From JAUUZQ01 sp964538375 (GTDB lineage: Bacteria; Bacteroidota; Bacteroidia; Bacteroidales; GCA-2748055), in NCBI GenBank assembly GCA_964538375.1, contig CAZIFQ010000001.1, forward strand, positions 1 through 64,000: 64,000 bases of DNA. The letters run 5' to 3'. Positions 41,573 through 51,818 of the stretch are shown here, one piece after another (the stretch's first letter is position 1; each line of letters opens with the position of its first letter). Both the position numbers and the translations under genes were made by a program. The notes under the pieces are model-generated. The model was given only the letters and a program-made list of their open reading frames with translations. It searched no databases and had not been told where the DNA came from.

Positions 41573-44500
41573 ATGAATTTATTTCTCAAGTCATACAAAA
41601 TTTATCTTATTTTTTTCCTGATAATTGCTTTGAAAGGCTCCGAGTTACTGGGAAATAAACAAGATAGTATTCATTACCTGAATCCCAGAATACTAAAATA
41701 CAACCTTCCAAATAACCATTTACGGACACCAAATACTTCATTTTTTAAATCTAAAAATGGGGTGTTATACATTGGTAAGGAGAACGGGATTCTTGTACTT
41801 GATGGCTCGAGCAACTTTTTTACCGCAATAGAAGGGCCTGTTCATATTGGTTCATCCGGGAATGGAATTATACATTACCTGGCCTCAAATGATTTAGGAA
41901 CAATTGAGTATACACCTCACCAGGGGATACAAATTTCGTCACATATAAATGACATTAATTCGCATTATGCCCTTTTTATTCCATATAATCTAACGGTTAA
42001 TGATTCCTTACTCATTTTAGCCACAAGTGCCGGTGTTTTTGTAAACCATGGAGAAGAATATCAACATTTCTTTTTCAAAAGAAAAGAGTGCAAATTAATT
42101 ACCACCGACAACAACATCTTTCTTGATTGTGCTAGCGAGGGCTTATTTGTCTGGAAGGACACAAGTTTTGTCATTGCTTTAAATTCAACAGAGTTAGATA
42201 ATAAGAGGGTTACATCTATCTTTGAATCAGATACTCAATTCAAAATAAATACCACCCACGGGACCTCCTTTGTAAGTAATAAAGCTTTCGAAAATTTGAT
42301 TAAGTCAAAAACATGTAGCATAAATGGTAATGATATTTATCAAATGGAAACGCTACCAAATAGAAACCATCTCGTAAGCACAGAAGGAGATTTAGTTTAC
42401 ATTTTTTCTGATGAAAATGGCTTATTAAACGCCCCTGGTGAATCCGGAGTATTACCAAACAGTCCAATAAAAAGCACCTACATTGATGAATTTAACGACA
42501 TATGGTTGTTGTATGCTTTTGAGCTTTACAAATTAGAATACCCGTCTCATATATATTCCCTTGATCTTCCGAAAGGAGTTGCTGGCAATGTGTTAAATTC
42601 TATTGTATCTGGCGAATACATTTACCTGGGAACCCAAAATGGTCTGGTAGTCTTCAGGACCGTTGAAAATGAAAAATGGGAGTGGACTGCAAGGCAACAA
42701 ATAAACGATGAGTATATAAATCTGTTTAATGATATTGGAAATACCGTTTTTGCAGGGGGAAATGAATCTCTTTATGAAATCATTGGCGACAAACCGATCC
42801 GTATTGATAAGGGAAAATTTTCTGGCCTGGCCCCTGAAAGCAAAGATCTCATCTATGCTTGTAAAGAAGAAGGACTCACCAAGTATTCTAAAGAAAACAA
42901 CTCCTGGAATTCAACAATTGTTGATCATTCATTATCTTATGTTCTTGATATGAATTGGTTTTTGGACAGAATATGGCTCATAACTGAGAATAATAAAATT
43001 GTTTCCTTCAATACTGTAAATGAGAAATTAACTGAATTTGTCATTCCTGCAGATAAAGCAAATCATCTTAAAATTATTAATAACCAACTTTTTTTAATTG
43101 GGGAACACAATTTGTGGGTCTGGAATGAAAAGAAACAAGAATTCAATAAACATGAAGATAAAGACTTGAGCATTACCTTTCTTAATAGTGATATAATTAG
43201 TTTAGGGCATGATATTACATGGATAGTAGAGCACCAGGATAAAGATGACTTTAATATCTATACATATGATCAGAAAAATGGTTTAATTCCTTTCCATGGA
43301 GTTTCTCCAAGCCATGATTTCTATTTCATAAACGGAATAAATCAATCAGAAAATTACCTGTGGTTAACCGGGGAAGACCAACTACTCAGGGTAAATTTGC
43401 ATAATTATTCAGATACCTTAAAAAATACTGTCCGCATCGAGAAGGTCTGTAAATACTCTACTGAAACACAATGTAAAATTATTGAAAACAATGAAGACAT
43501 TCCTTTCTCAAAAGATATTATAAAATTCTCCCTGGATAATCTTCGTTATCAAAATGATCCTTTCCCCTATTACAGGTATAGGCTAAATAACTATCAGAAC
43601 GAGTGGTCTGAATGGAGCCAGGAAAAACAGATTCGCATTTCCGGTCTCAAGGAGAGAAAATATACTTTCGAGGCCCAGTCAAGAACAATAAGTGGAGGTG
43701 TGTCCAATACTGTTTTTTTTCAGTTTTCTGTAAATCCTCCCTTTTACAGAACCTGGTATGCATACCTGATATATGGATTGATCCTGGTTATTTCTGTTTT
43801 TCTAATTCTTAAGTGGCGTCTATTAAGCTTACAGCATGTTGAATCAAGAGCTGAAGCTGAAATCAAAGACAAAATGGATACACTTATCATTGAAAAAGAA
43901 AAGTCCGATAAGCTGGTAAACAATATGTTTCCGAAAGGAACAGCAGAGGAACTGAAAGCAAAAGGTCGTGCTAAATCTGAGAAATACGAATTGGCTACTG
44001 TATTGTTTAGTGACATACAGGGATTTACAAAGATTGCCGAGGAGATGAATCCTGAGATTCTCATTGATGAACTGGATAAATTTTTCTTCCATTTTGATTC
44101 AGTAGTAGAAAAGCATAATATCGAGAAAATCAAAACCATTGGTGATGCATATATGGCTGCAGGAGGAATTCCTATAAAAAACAGTACAAATCCGGTAGAA
44201 GTTGTGCTTGCTGGCCTGGAAATGCAGCAATATATGAATGATCTGAAGAAAAGTAAAACTGATATCTGGGACCTCAGGATAGGTATACATTCAGGTCCTG
44301 TAATATCTGGTGTGGTTGGGCATAAGAAACTTTCATATGATATATGGGGAGATACAGTAAACACAGCATCCCGTATGGAGTCTTCCGGCGAAGGAGGGAA
44401 GGTGAATATCTCTGGCGTAACCTACTTAATGGTTAAGGATTATTTTCTGTGTGAATACCGGGGCAAACTACCTGTTAAGTATAAAGGTAACATTGATATG

Positions 44501-45157
44501 TATTTTGTAACCGGACTGCGACCGGAACTATCAGTAGATCTCCAGGGAATCCCAAACAGAAGGTTTTTTCTGAAACTTCAGATACTAAGAATGCGAGATC
44601 TTGAAAATAGGGTATTTAATGATCTGTTGGGTGAGTATCCTAGATCTTTCCACTTCCATACCCGAGACCATATTAAACAGATATACAACCAAACTGAATT
44701 ATTGTGCAGAGCTGAAAACATTACGGAAGAAGATACCCTGCTGATACTTTCAGCATCTCTGCTTTTATATGCAGGAATTAATGAATCATATGAGCATTTC
44801 GAAAGCAAATCAGTTGTTATTGCGCGAGAGTTGCTCCCGGAAATCTCCTACAGTGAAAAGCAAATTGATGCTATTTGTAATTTAATCCTTGCCACTAAAA
44901 CACCCTATAAACCTCAAAACAAACTGGAATCTATTCTTATCGATGCAAAAATGGAATATCTCGGCAGACCGAATTTCAGCAGGTTGATAAAGCTCCTGTA
45001 TCTCGAGCTAAAAAGCAATGAGAGAGAGATTCCCATGCAAAAACTTATTAAGGAGCATATTGCCATCCTAAAGGAATTCAAATACTTCACTGTGGCAGGG
45101 CAACGACTGAGAGAAGTATCAGGCGAAGATCAAATCAAGGCACTTGAAAACGGGTAA
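41573..45157 (+). CDS. Propeller-sensor class III adenylate cyclase with degenerate HD-like C-terminus
   Basis: 1194 residues. A signal peptide (about 1-27) precedes a two-component-type beta-propeller sensor (about 40-640) and a Y_Y_Y-like domain (about 645-718). One transmembrane helix lies at about 727-748. A short coiled coil leads to a class III cyclase (about 800-960) with metal ligands D814 and D858, transition-state residues N930 and R934, and the ATP-choosing pair K854 and D923, so it should make cAMP. Residues about 1015-1190 look like an HD phosphohydrolase, but LLLYAGI has Y1066-A1067 where HD is expected. Periplasmic ligand sensing would thus drive cAMP production inside. Confidence 0.85.
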   Translation: MNLFLKSYKIYLIFFLIIALKGSELLGNKQDSIHYLNPRILKYNLPNNHLRTPNTSFFKSKNGVLYIGKENGILVLDGSSNFFTAIEGPVHIGSSGNGIIHYLASNDLGTIEYTPHQGIQISSHINDINSHYALFIPYNLTVNDSLLILATSAGVFVNHGEEYQHFFFKRKECKLITTDNNIFLDCASEGLFVWKDTSFVIALNSTELDNKRVTSIFESDTQFKINTTHGTSFVSNKAFENLIKSKTCSINGNDIYQMETLPNRNHLVSTEGDLVYIFSDENGLLNAPGESGVLPNSPIKSTYIDEFNDIWLLYAFELYKLEYPSHIYSLDLPKGVAGNVLNSIVSGEYIYLGTQNGLVVFRTVENEKWEWTARQQINDEYINLFNDIGNTVFAGGNESLYEIIGDKPIRIDKGKFSGLAPESKDLIYACKEEGLTKYSKENNSWNSTIVDHSLSYVLDMNWFLDRIWLITENNKIVSFNTVNEKLTEFVIPADKANHLKIINNQLFLIGEHNLWVWNEKKQEFNKHEDKDLSITFLNSDIISLGHDITWIVEHQDKDDFNIYTYDQKNGLIPFHGVSPSHDFYFINGINQSENYLWLTGEDQLLRVNLHNYSDTLKNTVRIEKVCKYSTETQCKIIENNEDIPFSKDIIKFSLDNLRYQNDPFPYYRYRLNNYQNEWSEWSQEKQIRISGLKERKYTFEAQSRTISGGVSNTVFFQFSVNPPFYRTWYAYLIYGLILVISVFLILKWRLLSLQHVESRAEAEIKDKMDTLIIEKEKSDKLVNNMFPKGTAEELKAKGRAKSEKYELATVLFSDIQGFTKIAEEMNPEILIDELDKFFFHFDSVVEKHNIEKIKTIGDAYMAAGGIPIKNSTNPVEVVLAGLEMQQYMNDLKKSKTDIWDLRIGIHSGPVISGVVGHKKLSYDIWGDTVNTASRMESSGEGGKVNISGVTYLMVKDYFLCEYRGKLPVKYKGNIDMYFVTGLRPELSVDLQGIPNRRFFLKLQILRMRDLENRVFNDLLGEYPRSFHFHTRDHIKQIYNQTELLCRAENITEEDTLLILSASLLLYAGINESYEHFESKSVVIARELLPEISYSEKQIDAICNLILATKTPYKPQNKLESILIDAKMEYLGRPNFSRLIKLLYLELKSNEREIPMQKLIKEHIAILKEFKYFTVAGQRLREVSGEDQIKALENG

Positions 45158-45195
45158 TAAGATATAAAACATCCTTTTAAAACATCTTTTTCGAA

Positions 45196-45226
45196 TTGTA
45201 CAGCTATCGGTTTATCATTACTTTTG
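45196..45226 (+). promoter_or_regulatory. Bacteroidota promoter for ilvE
   Basis: TTG (45196-45198), a 20-nt spacer and TACTTTTG (45219-45226) match the TTG-N19-21-TAnnTTTG promoter well. It places the start of transcription near 45233, so ATG 45257 is the start codon and TTG 45224 is ruled out. Confidence 0.6.
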
Positions 45227-45256
45227 ATTTCTGATAATTATTTAATTAAATCTACT

Positions 45257-46273
45257 ATGAATATCGACTGGAAAAACCTGGGATTTGGAATCAGTGAGAC
45301 TGACTATAATGTAAGATGCTATTACAGGGATGGTAAATGGGGTGAACTTGAAATTTCATCTTCCAACCAAATAACTATGCATATGGCGGCCACATGCCTG
45401 CATTATGGCCAGGAATCATTTGAAGGACTAAAAGCCTACCGTGGATCCGATAACCGGATTCGATTGTTTCGCTATGACGAAAATGCAAAAAGAATGAAAC
45501 GTTCTTCACAGGGCATTCTCCTGGCAGAAGTTCCGCAGTCAATTTTCCAGGGAGCAGTGGAAAAAGCAGTAAAGCTTAACGAAAGATTCATTCCTCCTCA
45601 CGGAACAGGAGCGTCGCTTTATGTCAGACCCCTGCTAATTGGAACCGGCGCAGAGGTCGGTGTAAAGCCGGCAAAAGAATTTCTTTTTATTGTCTTCGTT
45701 ATGCCGGTAGGACCTTATTTCAAAGCTGGATTTAAACCTGTGGATATCATGATCACCAGGGAACACGATCGTGCAGCACCAAAGGGCACTGGACATTTGA
45801 AAGTTGGTGGAAATTATGCTGCCAGTATGACCTCCGTAGCCAAAGCACATAAAGAAGGATATGCAACTGCTTTATACCTCGACGCAAAAGAAAAAAAATA
45901 TATCGATGAATGCGGTCCTGCCAATTTCTTCGCAATAAAAAATAATACTTACATCACTCCTGAGTCACATTCGATACTCCCTTCTATTACCAATATGAGT
46001 CTTATGAAACTGGCTGAAGATATGGGGATGAAGGTAGAGAGAAGGCCCATAGCTGTTGAAGAGTTAGAGGATTTTGAAGAGGTCGGTGCATGTGGTACCG
46101 CTGCCGTGATCACACCAATTGGAAAAATTGTCGATTCAGATGTTGGGAAAACCTACAAATTCGTAGAAGGTGATACTCCAGGTAAGATATCTAAAAAATT
46201 GTATGAACGCCTTATTGGAATTCAATACGGAGATATTGAGGATAAATTTGGTTGGATCACAATACTGGATTAA
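45257..46273 (+). CDS. ilvE: Branched-chain amino acid aminotransferase
   Basis: PLP enzyme of fold IV making the last step of Leu, Ile and Val synthesis (or the first of their breakdown). 338 residues. Blocks seen are CLHYGQESFEGLKAYRG, FIPPHGTGASLYVRPLL, the PLP lysine in GTGHLKVGGNYAASM, and FEEVGACGTAAVITPIG. Length and motifs are those of the BCAT type II group. The start is ATG 45257, set by the promoter at 45196-45226. Monocistronic by its own promoter; the next gene has another. Confidence 0.93.
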   Translation: MNIDWKNLGFGISETDYNVRCYYRDGKWGELEISSSNQITMHMAATCLHYGQESFEGLKAYRGSDNRIRLFRYDENAKRMKRSSQGILLAEVPQSIFQGAVEKAVKLNERFIPPHGTGASLYVRPLLIGTGAEVGVKPAKEFLFIVFVMPVGPYFKAGFKPVDIMITREHDRAAPKGTGHLKVGGNYAASMTSVAKAHKEGYATALYLDAKEKKYIDECGPANFFAIKNNTYITPESHSILPSITNMSLMKLAEDMGMKVERRPIAVEELEDFEEVGACGTAAVITPIGKIVDSDVGKTYKFVEGDTPGKISKKLYERLIGIQYGDIEDKFGWITILD

Positions 46274-46396
46274 CAGCATTTTTTCTGTTAGTTCAATTCT
46301 GTTTCACTTCATGGATTTATTTGCCGGGCAAAAAGTACAGATCTCGTATCTAAGCATTTCACCCTGTGCTTGCACATACCCCAAACAAATTATTCC

Positions 46397-46404
46397 TATC
46401 TTTG
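46397..46404 (+). promoter_or_regulatory. -7 box (TATCTTTG) for the ftsX operon
   Basis: TATCTTTG matches the consensus 21 nt before ATG 46426. The nearest TTG (46370-46372) is 24 nt further upstream, a little far. The box rules out the GTG start at 46366. Confidence 0.4.
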
Positions 46405-46425
46405 AAGCAATCCATATGCTTATTT

Positions 46426-47304
46426 ATGTCAAGGAAAGAAAACAGGGCTAATCAGCGACGATTAAGAAGTTCGTATCTCACTTCAATTATCAGTATTTCA
46501 CTTGTATTATTCCTCATCGGAATTGTTGGATTACTTATAATTAACGGACGGAATATCAGCAATACAGTGAGAGAAAATATCGGATTTAACGTGATTCTAA
46601 AGGAGAATGTAAAAGAAGCAGATATATACAAGCTCCAAAAAGTATTGGATTCCAAACCTTACATCTTATCTACAAATTACATAACCAAAGAGGAAGCAGC
46701 ATTGGAAACCGAACAACTAATTGGTGGTGATTTTGTGGAATTTTTAGGATACAACCCTCTTCCGCCTTCCATTAAGGTTCGGTTGCAAGCGTCCTATACC
46801 AAACCCGATTCTGTGATCTTCATTGAAAAAGAGTTGTTAAATTATGAAACAATTAGTGAGGTGGTCTATAAAAAATCGCTGCTTTATGCAATTAATGAGA
46901 ACATAAGAAAGATCTCTATAGTAATACTGAGTTTCAGTATATTACTCACCCTGGTTGCTGTAACGCTAATTAACAATACAATACGGCTTTCCATCTACTC
47001 GAAAAGATTTATTATCAATACAATGCAGCTCGTTGGCGCCACCCGTGGGTTTATCAGAAAACCCTTCCTGTTAAGAAGTTCCTTAAATGGTTTTATTGGT
47101 TCTGTCATAGCCATGGGAATCCTTGCCGTTATTATTTATATAACTGAAGATGAGCTCGATGGACTCATCACATTTAATGATCTTGAACTAATTGCTCTTC
47201 TTTCACTCTCAATATTAGCTATAAGCATTGTTATTAACTGGATTTCTACTTTCTTTGCAGTAAATAAATATTTGAACATCAAAACTGATAAACTGTATTA
47301 TTAA
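46426..47304 (+). CDS. ftsX: Cell division protein FtsX (permease-like)
   Basis: 292 residues. An N-terminal helix (about 17-40) is followed by a periplasmic domain (about 45-160, NVILKENVKEADIYKLQ) and three C-terminal helices (about 165-285), the usual FtsX plan. Together with FtsE it controls peptidoglycan hydrolases at the septum. ftsE is not adjacent, as normal in Bacteroidota. ATG 46426 is chosen because the -7 box at 46397-46404 lies after the GTG at 46366. First gene of ftsX-DUF3098-uppP-truB-queA. Confidence 0.9.
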   Translation: MSRKENRANQRRLRSSYLTSIISISLVLFLIGIVGLLIINGRNISNTVRENIGFNVILKENVKEADIYKLQKVLDSKPYILSTNYITKEEAALETEQLIGGDFVEFLGYNPLPPSIKVRLQASYTKPDSVIFIEKELLNYETISEVVYKKSLLYAINENIRKISIVILSFSILLTLVAVTLINNTIRLSIYSKRFIINTMQLVGATRGFIRKPFLLRSSLNGFIGSVIAMGILAVIIYITEDELDGLITFNDLELIALLSLSILAISIVINWISTFFAVNKYLNIKTDKLYY

Positions 47305-47314
47305 TAATATCACA

Positions 47315-47578
47315 ATGAGTAAGAAAAATACAGGAAATGATAATTTCGCACTAAGTCCGGAAAACTACAAATTACTTATCATAGGGTTTGTCATAATTGT
47401 GATCGGTTTTCTACTTATGATTGGAGGAAAGGCAACAGATCCAGCAGTTTTCAATGAAGATGAGATATTTAGTTTCCGTCGGATTACGCTGGCTCCTTTG
47501 GTTGTTCTTTTTGGTTTCGTATTCGAAATTTGGGCAATCATGAAAAAACCCCGTTCTCAAGAAGAAGAAGCAGATTAA
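47315..47578 (+). CDS. DUF3098 small membrane protein
   Basis: 87 residues with two transmembrane helices (about 19-40 and 55-78) and the family block NEDEIFSFRRITLAPLVVLFGF. DUF3098 proteins occur in Bacteroidota between ftsX and uppP, as here (10 nt after ftsX and 15 nt before uppP). The function is unknown; the conserved position suggests a part in envelope growth or division. Confidence 0.88.
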   Translation: MSKKNTGNDNFALSPENYKLLIIGFVIIVIGFLLMIGGKATDPAVFNEDEIFSFRRITLAPLVVLFGFVFEIWAIMKKPRSQEEEAD

Positions 47579-47593
47579 AACCAATGTTCCATT

Positions 47594-48379
47594 ATGAGTT
47601 TATTAGAGTCTATTATTCTTGGAATCATCCAGGGATTAACTGAATTTTTGCCTGTTAGCAGCAGCGGTCATCTTGAAATTGGAAAAGTATTATTGAATGT
47701 TGAGCTTGAAGAAAGCTTAAGCTTCACCGTCATGGTTCATTTCGCAACAGTTTTAAGTACCATTACCGTGTTTTTTAAGGAAATCAAGATCCTGTTTTTT
47801 GATGTGCTGAAATTCAAATGGAATCCCTCCACTAAATATTTTGTTAAGATTCTCATATCAATGATTCCTGTACTAATAGTTGGAATATTTTTTCAAGATA
47901 AGGTTGAATCACTTTTTTCGGGCAATCTAGTTCTGGTGGGAATTGCTTTACTTTTTACCGCACTCCTCCTCTTTCTTACCACACTAGTAAAAACTGAAGG
48001 CACAAAGAAGATTCCCTTTAGCGATGCATTCATGATGGGTCTTGCGCAAGCCCTGGCAGTAATACCCGGTTTATCACGTTCCGGGTCCACAATTGCTACC
48101 GGCCTTCTACTTAAGAATAAGAGAGATGATGTTGCTCGCTTTTCATTTCTCATGGTTCTGATACCTATAATCGGAGCAGCATTACTCAAGTTACTGGATT
48201 TGATCGAAGCACCTGCGGGAAATGTAAACTTTCTGCCGCTAATTGCAGGATTCCTTGCCGCATATATTAGTGGTTACCTCGCATGCAAATGGATGATCAA
48301 TATTGTAAAGAGGGGAAAACTGATCTGGTTTGCGATTTACTGCGGTTCTGTTGGTATGATTTCAATCATTTTTTCCTGA
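47594..48379 (+). CDS. uppP: Undecaprenyl-diphosphatase
   Basis: Membrane enzyme (BacA family) removing a phosphate from undecaprenyl diphosphate so the lipid carrier can be reused for peptidoglycan and glycan synthesis. 261 residues, about eight helices. Active-site motifs are present: LTEFLPVSSSGHLE (E17, S22-H26) and PGLSRSGST (158-166, with R162). It lies 4 nt before truB. Confidence 0.94.
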   Translation: MSLLESIILGIIQGLTEFLPVSSSGHLEIGKVLLNVELEESLSFTVMVHFATVLSTITVFFKEIKILFFDVLKFKWNPSTKYFVKILISMIPVLIVGIFFQDKVESLFSGNLVLVGIALLFTALLLFLTTLVKTEGTKKIPFSDAFMMGLAQALAVIPGLSRSGSTIATGLLLKNKRDDVARFSFLMVLIPIIGAALLKLLDLIEAPAGNVNFLPLIAGFLAAYISGYLACKWMINIVKRGKLIWFAIYCGSVGMISIIFS

Positions 48380-48383
48380 TATT

Positions 48384-49085
48384 ATGAGTATAACTACACC
48401 TGATGAATTCCTGGAAGGGAAAGTCGTGTTAATCGATAAGGAAATTGATTGGACTTCATTTGATGTTGTAAATAAATTGCGGGGATCTCTGAAAACAATT
48501 TTGAAAATTCCCAAAATCAAAGTTGGACATGCCGGAACACTAGACCCTCTTGCCACTGGACTGGTAATTATTTGTACAGGAAGAGCAACAAAGAGCATTG
48601 AATCATTCCAGGCACTGGAAAAAGAATATATGGCCGAAATTACCCTGGGCGCTACAACTCCATCATTTGACCTGGAAACCAAAATTGATGAAAGATTTCC
48701 TGTTGATCATATTGACAAAGAATTGCTGGAAGCATCATTACAACAATTTATTGGGGACATCCCCCAGGTACCACCGAAATTTTCTGCGAAGCAAATTAAT
48801 GGAAAAAGAGCTTATGAACTAGCCCGCCAGGGAGAGGAAGTAAAGATGCGCACTAATATTGTTACTATATATGAAATTGAGCTCATTGAATTTTCTTCCC
48901 CTAAACTAGTAATACGCGTAAGATGTGGGAAAGGCACGTATATCCGTTCCCTGGCAAATGATCTTGGCATCAGCTTGAATTCCGGAGCCCATCTTTCAGG
49001 TCTTAAAAGGACTAAAATCGGTGATTATCATGTAAATGATGCAGAAAAAATAGGAGATTTTGTAAAAAAATTAAAACCTTTGTAA
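48384..49085 (+). CDS. truB: tRNA pseudouridine(55) synthase
   Basis: Converts U55 of tRNA to pseudouridine in the T-loop. 233 residues, the shorter form without an extended PUA domain. The catalytic Asp54 is in KVGHAGTLDPLATGL; the family blocks KEYMAEITLGATT, QVPPKFSAKQINGKRAYELAR and RVRCGKGTYIRSLANDLG are intact. Translationally close to uppP (4 nt) and 85 nt before queA. Confidence 0.94.
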   Translation: MSITTPDEFLEGKVVLIDKEIDWTSFDVVNKLRGSLKTILKIPKIKVGHAGTLDPLATGLVIICTGRATKSIESFQALEKEYMAEITLGATTPSFDLETKIDERFPVDHIDKELLEASLQQFIGDIPQVPPKFSAKQINGKRAYELARQGEEVKMRTNIVTIYEIELIEFSSPKLVIRVRCGKGTYIRSLANDLGISLNSGAHLSGLKRTKIGDYHVNDAEKIGDFVKKLKPL

Positions 49086-49170
49086 CCTTTTTATGTTTTC
49101 TACGTATAAGGTACCTTGTCGATAAACGCAAAGAAACAATCTGTCAATCTTAATAATTAATAAAATACAC

Positions 49171-50220
49171 ATGAAATTATCACAGTATAAATTCAATCTT
49201 CCACCTGAACGTATTGCAAAATATCCTCCTTTGAACCGGGATGAATCAAAACTTATGGTTTTACATCGGGAATCGGGAAAAATAGAACACAAAACCTTTA
49301 AAGATATCATCAACTATTTCGATAACAAAGATGTAATGGTATTTAATGATACAAAAGTCTTCCCGGCCCGGCTCTATGGTAACAAAGAAAAAACCGGGGC
49401 TGAAATTGAAGTTTTCCTTCTCAGGGAACTTAACCGTGAACAAAGATTATGGGATGTTCTTGTTGATCCGGCAAGGAAAATAAGGATTGGCAATAAGCTG
49501 TATTTTGGAGAAGATGATGTGCTCGTTGCAGAAGTTATTGATAATACTACGTCAAGGGGACGAACACTCAGGTTCCTATATGACGGCGATTATGAAGACT
49601 TCAAGAAAACACTTTTTGATTTAGGAGAAACACCCTTGCCAAATTTCATTGATCGTCCGGTAGAACCAGAAGACAAGGATCGCTATCAAACGGTTTTTGC
49701 TAAGAATGAAGGAGCCGTGGCAGCCCCAACTGCCGGAATGCACTTTAGCCGTGAGCTTTTAAAACGGCTTGAAATAAAAGGAATTGAATTCGCTTTTGTA
49801 ACATTACACGTTGGATTGGGAAATTTCAGGTCTGTTGATGTAGAAGACCTGACGAAGCACAAAATGGATTCTGAAAGAATCCTCATAAATAATGATGCTG
49901 TTGACTTCGTAAATTCTGCAAAAGAAAGACGTAATAATGTCTGTGCTGTTGGTACAACTGTAATGAGAACACTTGAGAGTTCTGTTTCAACCACAGGACA
50001 CCTAAAAGAATTTGATGGATGGACAAATAAATTCATCTTCCCTCCATATGAATTCAGTGTTCCAAATCGCATGATATCTAATTTTCACCTTCCCTACTCC
50101 ACTCTTTTAATGATGGTCTCCGCTTTTGCCGGCTTTGATCAACTTATGGATGCTTATAAACTTGCTATAAAAGAGGGGTATAGATTTGGTACTTATGGAG
50201 ATGCAATGTTAATTTTATAA
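49171..50220 (+). CDS. queA: S-adenosylmethionine:tRNA ribosyltransferase-isomerase
   Basis: Makes epoxyqueuosine in tRNA from preQ1 by moving ribose from S-adenosylmethionine. 349 residues, full length. Blocks FNLPPERIAKYPPLNRDESKLMV, MVFNDTKVFPARLYG, VAAPTAGMHFSRELL, VTLHVGLGNFRSV and FHLPYSTLLMMVSAFAG are all present. Last gene of the ftsX block; no terminator is evident before the GH3 gene. Confidence 0.95.
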   Translation: MKLSQYKFNLPPERIAKYPPLNRDESKLMVLHRESGKIEHKTFKDIINYFDNKDVMVFNDTKVFPARLYGNKEKTGAEIEVFLLRELNREQRLWDVLVDPARKIRIGNKLYFGEDDVLVAEVIDNTTSRGRTLRFLYDGDYEDFKKTLFDLGETPLPNFIDRPVEPEDKDRYQTVFAKNEGAVAAPTAGMHFSRELLKRLEIKGIEFAFVTLHVGLGNFRSVDVEDLTKHKMDSERILINNDAVDFVNSAKERRNNVCAVGTTVMRTLESSVSTTGHLKEFDGWTNKFIFPPYEFSVPNRMISNFHLPYSTLLMMVSAFAGFDQLMDAYKLAIKEGYRFGTYGDAMLIL

Positions 50221-50235
50221 TTTTATCATCAATAA

Positions 50236-51747
50236 ATGCCCCTTTTTAACTCCATTATTTCCTGGTTCAACGTAAAACGTATTCACCAAATTGAGCTTTT
50301 CAAGCTTTACCCTGGAAATGTTCAGCGTGAAGTATTTACAAGGATTATTCAACAGGCAAAAAACACGGAGTGGGGCACGAAATATAAATATAGTGAGATA
50401 ACTTCGATCCAGCAATATCAGGAAAGGGTACCGATCCAAACATATGAAGATATTGTACCCTATGTAAATAAGCAACGAGCCGGTGAACCCAATGTCCTTT
50501 GGCCAAATGATATTAAGTGGTTTGCAAAATCTTCAGGTACAACATCAGAAAAAAGCAAGTATATTCCAGTGACATCTGAAGCTCTTGAAGAGTGTCATTT
50601 CAGAGGAGGAAAAGATGTCCTGGCAATATATACTAATCTTTTTCCGGATTCACTCGTATTCAGGGGAAAAGGATTAACCCTTGGGGGAAGTCAACAGATC
50701 AATAATTATAGCAACCAGTCATATTACGGGGATCTGTCTGCAATAATGATCGACAATCTTCCGTTTTGGGCCAACTTCATCAGGACACCGTCTGCGGACA
50801 TTGCCCTTATTCCAGATTTCGAAGAAAAGGTTGATAAGATTACCAAAGCCGCAACAAAAGTAAACGTTACAAATATTGCAGGGGTTCCTTCATGGAACCT
50901 GGTCCTTCTCAACCACATTCTTGAAGCAACCGGGAAAGATAACTTGTTGGAAATCTGGCCTAACCTGGAACTCTTTACACATGGAGGAGTAAGCTTTACT
51001 CCTTACCGAGAGCAATTCAAGAAAATTATCCCATCTCCCAAAATGAATTATATGGAAACATATAATGCGTCAGAAGGATTTTTTGGAATTCAAAATGACC
51101 TAAGTGATGAATCCATGCTTCTTATGCTGGATTATGGTGTATTTTATGAGTTTATTCCCATGGACAGTATTGATGAGGAAAATCCGCCTGTCTTTACTGT
51201 TGATGACGTACAAAAGGGAATAAATTATGCCCTATTAATCAGTACAAATGGTGGATTATGGAGGTATATGATTGGCGATACAATTACTTTCACTTCTCTT
51301 ACACCGCATAAATTCAAAATCACCGGAAGAACAAAATATTTCATAAATGCATTTGGAGAAGAAATTATCCAGGATAATGCTGAAAAAGCTCTCCATACCG
51401 CTTGTGAACACACCGGTGCACATATAAAAGATTATACTGCAGGACCCATTTATATGTCTGGTAATAAAAAAGGATCACATGAATGGGTGATAGAGTTTGA
51501 AAAAGACCCGGATGATCTGGATCGATTTGCCGATGTTCTTGATAAAACACTTTGTTCCATAAATTCAGACTATGAAGCAAAAAGATTTAAGAATTCTACT
51601 TTAGTAAAGCCCACTGTTATTGCAGCAAAAAGAGGAACTTTTTATAAGTGGTTCATGGGAAAAGGAAAGCTTGGGGGTCAGAACAAAATGCCACGACTGG
51701 CCAACGATAGAAAATACCTGGAGGAAATTCATCAAATCATTTCATGA
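50236..51747 (+). CDS. GH3 family acyl-adenylate-forming protein
   Basis: 503 residues of the GH3/auxin-responsive family. The ATP-binding loop is in KSSGTTSEKSKYIPV, with YNASEGFFGIQND and GLWRYMIGDTITF as later conserved blocks, and GRTKYFINAFGEEI near the hinge. Plant members join amino acids to acyl acids; bacterial members are largely uncharacterised, and the substrate here is unknown. Begins 15 nt after queA and may be part of the same transcript. Confidence 0.9.
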   Translation: MPLFNSIISWFNVKRIHQIELFKLYPGNVQREVFTRIIQQAKNTEWGTKYKYSEITSIQQYQERVPIQTYEDIVPYVNKQRAGEPNVLWPNDIKWFAKSSGTTSEKSKYIPVTSEALEECHFRGGKDVLAIYTNLFPDSLVFRGKGLTLGGSQQINNYSNQSYYGDLSAIMIDNLPFWANFIRTPSADIALIPDFEEKVDKITKAATKVNVTNIAGVPSWNLVLLNHILEATGKDNLLEIWPNLELFTHGGVSFTPYREQFKKIIPSPKMNYMETYNASEGFFGIQNDLSDESMLLMLDYGVFYEFIPMDSIDEENPPVFTVDDVQKGINYALLISTNGGLWRYMIGDTITFTSLTPHKFKITGRTKYFINAFGEEIIQDNAEKALHTACEHTGAHIKDYTAGPIYMSGNKKGSHEWVIEFEKDPDDLDRFADVLDKTLCSINSDYEAKRFKNSTLVKPTVIAAKRGTFYKWFMGKGKLGGQNKMPRLANDRKYLEEIHQIIS

Positions 51748-51818
51748 TTGAAGCATTATTTTACCGATAACAAATGAAAAGTTAGTATATTTATTTTCTA
51801 CTTTTCAAATAACAAATT

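Noticed and set aside
43744..44364. 206-codon minus-strand frame inside the cyclase gene
   Set aside because: Antisense shadow of the cyclase catalytic region, which has all its active-site residues in the + frame.
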